From positions 186,001 to 250,000 of the forward strand of contig NZ_JALOCH010000002.1 of the NCBI RefSeq assembly GCF_023227875.1: a DNA stretch of 64,000 bases, in the 5' to 3' direction. This document shows, one piece after another, positions 59,887 to 64,000 of the stretch. The position numbers and the translations under genes are program-made. The notes under the pieces were generated by a model. It saw nothing but the letters and a program-made list of their open reading frames with translations. It had not been told where the DNA came from and made no database searches. This DNA is from Methanoregula sp. (GTDB lineage: Archaea; Halobacteriota; Methanomicrobia; Methanomicrobiales; Methanospirillaceae). The stretch's first letter is position 1. Every line of letters starts with the position of its first letter.

Positions 59887-61491
59887 TCAGATCTTCTCGT
59901 CCGATATCCTGGCAAACGTCATGGAGGAGATTCCCGGGAGGCCGCGGAGCTCATCAATTACGGCCTGCGGCACATCGCTGTCAACGTTTAAGACCATCAG
60001 CGCCGGTTCCTCGGGCTTGAACCGGCCGACCTGCATGCCGGCGATATTGATATTGTTCTTACCAAGGATGGTTGCCGCCCGCCCGATCACGCCGGGCTTA
60101 TCGAGGTGACGGGAGACCAGCACGTGACCTTCGGGGATCATGTCCATCGTGTAGCCGCCGACCGCAACGATCCGGCTCCGGCCCTTGAAGAAGACCGTCC
60201 CGCTGACACTCTCTTCACCCTTATCGGTCTTGATCCTGAGGGTAATGAGGTTCTTGAACCCACTTGATTCCTGTGTCACCGTCTCGCTGACCGCAATACC
60301 GCGCTCCTTTGCAATGAAGTCCGCGTTGACAATATTGACCGGCTGCTGGAGGATCGGGTCAAGGAGACCCTTGAGGGCAAGCCGTGTGACATACTTCATG
60401 CTGCCGGCATACGCAGAGAGTTCTCCGCCATAGATGCACTCAACGGACGAGAGCCTGCCACCCGCGATCTGGGTGACGAACCGGCCCATCTTCTCCGCAA
60501 GCTGGGCATAGGGTGCGAGGAGTTCTGCGTGCTCGGGCGGGACCATCGGTGCGTTCACGACGTACTTCGCGGAGCCGCCTTTCAGGACCTCGATGCACTG
60601 CTTTGCCACGGAGACCGCCACGTTCAGTTGCGCCTCGACCGTGCTTGCCCCGAGGTGCGGGGTGACGATCACCTGGTCGAGGGTGAGAAGCGGTGACTCG
60701 GTCGGGGGTTCCTGCTCGAAGACATCGAGGGCCGCTCCGGCCACCTTGCCGCTCTTGATCGCGTCATAGAGCGCCTTCTCGTCGATGATGCCCCCACGGG
60801 CGCAGTTGATGATCCGGACGCCGTCTTTCATCGTCGCGATGCTCTTTTCGTTGATCACGTGCGTTGTCTCGGGGATGAGCGGCGTGTGGACAGTGATCAC
60901 GTCAGCGACCTTGAAGAGGTCGGCCATGGTCATCATCTCGACGCCGAGCTGGGCCGCACGTTCCTTGGTGATGAACGGGTCGTAGGCAACGCACTTCATG
61001 TCCATTGCCTGTGCCCTCTTTGCAACTTCGCGCCCGATCCGGCCAAAGCCGACGATACCAATAGTCTTCTCGTTGAGCTCGACACCCATGAACTTCGAGC
61101 GCTTCCACTCCTTCTTCTTCAGGCTTGCATTTGCCTGCGGGATGTTCCGGGCGAGCGACTGCATCATGGCCATCGTGTGCTCGGTCGCCGCAAGGGTGTT
61201 ACCCTCTGGAGCGTTTGCCACGATGATCCCTTTCCGGGTCGCCGCGTCCATATCGATATTGTCCACGCCGACTCCGGCACGGCCAATGAACTTCAGTTTC
61301 TTCCCGGCTTCGATTACTTTCGCGTTGACATCCGTCCCGCTCCGTACCAGCAGGGCATCGTAGTCCCCGATGATCTTACAGAGCTCGTCTTCCGTAAGCC
61401 CGGTCTTGACATCCACGTCAACGACCGGCCGCAGGATAACGAGGCCCTCTTCCGCCAGCGGATCGCTGACGAGCACTCTCGCATTTGCCAT
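59887..61491 (-). CDS. serA: D-3-phosphoglycerate dehydrogenase
   Basis: This 534-residue protein is the long SerA type: a nucleotide-binding domain (GFGRIGREVAKRAQAMDM), catalytic Arg/Glu/His segments (NCARGGIIDEKAL, TPHLGASTVEAQLNVA), an intervening domain and a C-terminal ACT domain for serine feedback (HLDKPGVIGRAATILGKNNI). It catalyses the first step of serine synthesis. Transcribed alone, divergent from ppsA. Confidence 0.94.
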   Translation of the reverse strand: MANARVLVSDPLAEEGLVILRPVVDVDVKTGLTEDELCKIIGDYDALLVRSGTDVNAKVIEAGKKLKFIGRAGVGVDNIDMDAATRKGIIVANAPEGNTLAATEHTMAMMQSLARNIPQANASLKKKEWKRSKFMGVELNEKTIGIVGFGRIGREVAKRAQAMDMKCVAYDPFITKERAAQLGVEMMTMADLFKVADVITVHTPLIPETTHVINEKSIATMKDGVRIINCARGGIIDEKALYDAIKSGKVAGAALDVFEQEPPTESPLLTLDQVIVTPHLGASTVEAQLNVAVSVAKQCIEVLKGGSAKYVVNAPMVPPEHAELLAPYAQLAEKMGRFVTQIAGGRLSSVECIYGGELSAYAGSMKYVTRLALKGLLDPILQQPVNIVNADFIAKERGIAVSETVTQESSGFKNLITLRIKTDKGEESVSGTVFFKGRSRIVAVGGYTMDMIPEGHVLVSRHLDKPGVIGRAATILGKNNINIAGMQVGRFKPEEPALMVLNVDSDVPQAVIDELRGLPGISSMTFARISDEKI

Positions 61492-61666
61492 AAAAAACCC
61501 ATATACTATTTGCGCCGTACTTAATCAGGGTTATTCTTCGTGCGGCTGGCGCTTTCCGGCACCCGGGTAAAAAATATCCGCACGGGAAAGGGGTTTATCC
61601 GCACCAGGGAAACGGGGTATCATAACCCTTAAACAGGGTGGCGGCAAGATCATAAGTGGTGCGAGC

Positions 61667-63952
61667 ATGAGAGATGTGCCGAATATTCTGTGGCTCGAGG
61701 AGATACGAAAAGAGGATATCATTTCCGTCGGGGGCAAAGGGGCGTCCCTTGGCGAGATGGCCTCCATCGGTCTTCCCGTCCCGAAAGCCTTCGTCGTAAC
61801 GGCCCAGGCATTCCGCAGGTTTTTAGTCGAGACCAGTCTTGAAAAGAAGATTTTTGCATCGTTCGACCGGCTCGATGTGGAGGACAACGCGGCACTTGAG
61901 AAAGCAGCCGACAATGCCAAGGCACTCGTCATGAAAGCGAAGATGCCGGCATCGATCCGGGACGACATCCGGAAGTCCTACAAGAAGATGTCGGACGGGG
62001 AACTCATCGTCGCCGTCCGGTCAAGTGCCACGGCCGAGGACCTGCCCGATGCCAGTTTTGCCGGCCAGCAGGAGACTTACCTCAATATCAAGGGCGAAGC
62101 AGCCCTCATCTCCTCGGTCCAGCAGTGCTGGGCTTCGCTCTACGGTGCCCGGGCGATCTATTACCGGGCAAAGCAGGGGTTCGACGACAATACCGTGAAT
62201 ATCGCAGTCGTAGTCCAGCAGCTCGTCCACTCGGAGAAGGCAGGTGTCATGTTCACGTCCCACCCGATCACGGGCGAGCCCCTCACGATCATCGAGGGCT
62301 CATGGGGCCTTGGGGAAGCCGTTGTCTCCGGTTCGGTCTCGCCGGACAAATATGTCTTCGATCAGAGGAGCGAGAAGATTGTTGACACGTTCATAGCGAA
62401 CAAAAAAGTCGAGATCATTGCAAACGGGGACCATGGCACGAAGATTGCGGATGTGCCGAAGGACCGGCAGGACGCCCGGGTGCTTGCCGATGCGGAAGTA
62501 GCCAAGCTCGCAATGTATGGCAAGATCGCCGAGAACCACTATGGCGTCCCGCAGGACGTCGAGTGGGGCGTCGTGGCAGAGACGATCTATATTCTCCAGT
62601 CCCGCCCGATCACGACCATCGGGAAGAAGGAGGCAAAGGGTATGTCAGGTCAGAAGTCAAGCGCAACGATCATTCTGAAGGGCCAGGGAGCGGCACCGGG
62701 TATCGCCTCCGGCAAGGTCATCATCGTCAGGGACGTGAAGGACACCAGTGCGGTCAGGGAAGGGGACATCCTCGTCACGAAGATGACGAACCCGGACATG
62801 GTGCCGGCAATGCGCAAGGTCGCCGCGATCATCACGGATGAAGGCGGCATGACCTGCCACGCGGCGATCGTGAGCCGTGAACTCGGCACTCCCGCGATTG
62901 TCGGGACGAAGACGGCAACGCACCAGCTGAAGAACGGCCAGCTCATCACCGTTGATGGCGAGATGGGTCTCATCTACGAGGGCGATGTCACCTCGGCAGG
63001 CCCTTCGCCGTCAGCGGTTTCACCGCAGGCCATCATCGGCCACGCCCCGATCATCACCGCAACGAGCGTGAAGGTGAACGTCTCCATTCCCGAGGCAGCG
63101 GTGCGGGCGGCAGCAACCGGCGCCGATGGTGTCGGACTCCTCCGGATCGAGCACCTGATCCTCGGCCTCAACAAGACCCCCGGCTGGTATATCACCAACA
63201 ACCGCGAGGAGGAATTTGTCAAGGAACTCCACGACGGTATCAAGATCGTGCTCGATGCCTTCCCGGGAAAACCCGTCTGGGTCCGTACCCTCGATGCCCC
63301 GACCGACGAGTTCCGGAACATGGCAGGCGGCGAGCACGAGCCGCACGAGCACAACCCGATGCTCGGCTGGAGAGGTATCCGCCGCGACCTCCAGAGCCCG
63401 GACCAGTTCCGGCTCCAGATCGAGGCATTCAAGCGCCTCTGGAAGGAGGGCTACGACCACCTCGGCATCATGTTCCCGATGGTCTCCCACCCCGACCAGT
63501 TTATTGTCGGCAAGGAGATGATGCGGGCCTGCGGCGTGGACGTAGAGAACGTGACGCTCGGCATCATGATCGAGATCCCGGCAAGCGCGATCATGATTGA
63601 GGACTTCATCCGGGCCGGCATCAAGTTCGCCTCGTTCGGCACGAACGACCTGATCCAGTACACGCTCGCCATTGACCGGAACAACGAGAACGTGGCGGAC
63701 ATGTACAACCCGCAGCACCCGGCCGTCCTTTCCCTCATCCACACCGCGATCCAGGTGTGCCGGGCCTACAATGTCGAGTGCTCGATCTGCGGGCAGGCCG
63801 GCTCCGACCCGAAGATGGCAGCCTGGCTCGTGGAGCACGGCATAACGAGCGTCTCGGCAAACATCGACGCCATCGCGAAGATCCGCGAGACCGTCGCAAA
63901 GACAGAAAAACGCATCATCCTCGAAGCCGCGAGAACCAAAGATGCTGAATAA
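61667..63952 (+). CDS. ppsA: Phosphoenolpyruvate synthase
   Basis: This 761-residue protein has an ATP-grasp domain (VGGKGASLGEMASIGLPVP, SSATAEDLPDASFAGQQET), the phospho-histidine site GGMTCHAAIVSRELGTP (His398), and a C-terminal TIM-barrel (EHEPHEHNPMLGWRGIRRD, FGTNDLIQYTLAIDRN). It makes PEP from pyruvate for gluconeogenesis, using ATP. The 3' end overlaps the start of the next gene (ATG 63942). Confidence 0.94.
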   Translation: MRDVPNILWLEEIRKEDIISVGGKGASLGEMASIGLPVPKAFVVTAQAFRRFLVETSLEKKIFASFDRLDVEDNAALEKAADNAKALVMKAKMPASIRDDIRKSYKKMSDGELIVAVRSSATAEDLPDASFAGQQETYLNIKGEAALISSVQQCWASLYGARAIYYRAKQGFDDNTVNIAVVVQQLVHSEKAGVMFTSHPITGEPLTIIEGSWGLGEAVVSGSVSPDKYVFDQRSEKIVDTFIANKKVEIIANGDHGTKIADVPKDRQDARVLADAEVAKLAMYGKIAENHYGVPQDVEWGVVAETIYILQSRPITTIGKKEAKGMSGQKSSATIILKGQGAAPGIASGKVIIVRDVKDTSAVREGDILVTKMTNPDMVPAMRKVAAIITDEGGMTCHAAIVSRELGTPAIVGTKTATHQLKNGQLITVDGEMGLIYEGDVTSAGPSPSAVSPQAIIGHAPIITATSVKVNVSIPEAAVRAAATGADGVGLLRIEHLILGLNKTPGWYITNNREEEFVKELHDGIKIVLDAFPGKPVWVRTLDAPTDEFRNMAGGEHEPHEHNPMLGWRGIRRDLQSPDQFRLQIEAFKRLWKEGYDHLGIMFPMVSHPDQFIVGKEMMRACGVDVENVTLGIMIEIPASAIMIEDFIRAGIKFASFGTNDLIQYTLAIDRNNENVADMYNPQHPAVLSLIHTAIQVCRAYNVECSICGQAGSDPKMAAWLVEHGITSVSANIDAIAKIRETVAKTEKRIILEAARTKDAE

Positions 63953-64000
63953 GGGTCAGTCTGAAGAAGAACTCTTCACATTCCTCTCGCAGAAACGGCG
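63942..64000 (+). CDS. mfnA: Probable MfnA-like decarboxylase (partial, N-terminus only)
   Basis: ATG 63942 overlaps the end of ppsA and encodes MLNKGQSEEELFTFLSQKR before the window ends. The pattern fits the start of the PLP-dependent L-tyrosine/L-aspartate decarboxylase MfnA (a KG..E.EL...L...R type N-terminus). MfnA supplies tyramine for methanofuran, which fits this genome, but only 19 residues are visible. Confidence 0.4.
   Translation, partial: MLNKGQSEEELFTFLSQKR

Overview
The window is archaeal and most likely from a hydrogenotrophic methanogen of the order Methanomicrobiales, of the Methanoregula type. The evidence is a complete formylmethanofuran dehydrogenase operon, an F420-type formate dehydrogenase (fdhAB), a Tfx-family regulator, an archaeal ATP-dependent DNA ligase next to an Nre repair protein, very large PKD-domain surface proteins, and AT-rich TATA-type promoters. 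No search could be run, so family assignments rest on motifs, length and gene order.

Layout. 1-6,000 is an accessory stretch: decayed small genes, two or three toxin-antitoxin cassettes (vapBC, hicBA, a second vapBC with a frameshifted toxin), a relic of a PKD surface-protein locus, and three copies of a dispersed intergenic repeat. 6,167-14,667 is a surface-protein locus: a secreted protein, a 1459-residue PKD protein with a membrane anchor, a 638-residue seven-PKD secreted protein coupled to it, and a membrane-anchored protein. 14,690-15,130 is a 110-bp tandem array of hairpins. On the minus strand, 20,233-15,738 is an apparent five-gene operon: a TiaS-like protein, a secreted protein with a circularly permuted version of the surface domain, then EcfS, a double ATPase and EcfT; a tfx gene follows. 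22,249-26,501 holds another PKD surface protein followed by a trio of a soluble ABC ATPase, a HypB/CobW-like GTPase and a 4Fe-4S protein with a His-rich tail.

27,584-49,063 is dominated by molybdenum (or tungsten) biology: molbindin (mop), modA-trmO-modB-modC, a divergent TusA plus a triple-DsrE sulfur-relay protein, two tandem moeA genes, the fwd/fmd operon (ferredoxin subunit, D, B, A, C) and fdhAB. Uptake, storage, sulfur transfer, cofactor maturation and the two molybdopterin enzymes of CO2 and formate metabolism therefore lie together, and the tfx gene is about 25 kb away from its presumed target.

49,266-64,000 is ordinary chromosome: an MBL hydrolase, DNA ligase facing nre, a glycosyltransferase, msrA, corA, tRNA-Val(GAC), serA, ppsA and the first codons of a probable mfnA. 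Small duplicated membrane proteins and palindromic intergenic elements are scattered through it.

The most interesting signals are: the circularly permuted surface domain inside an ECF transporter operon; the uncharacterised ATPase/GTPase/Fe-S trio; a family of two-hairpin intergenic elements whose arms vary together; two GC-rich inverted-repeat elements of about 120 bp; and a structured leader upstream of the formylmethanofuran dehydrogenase operon.
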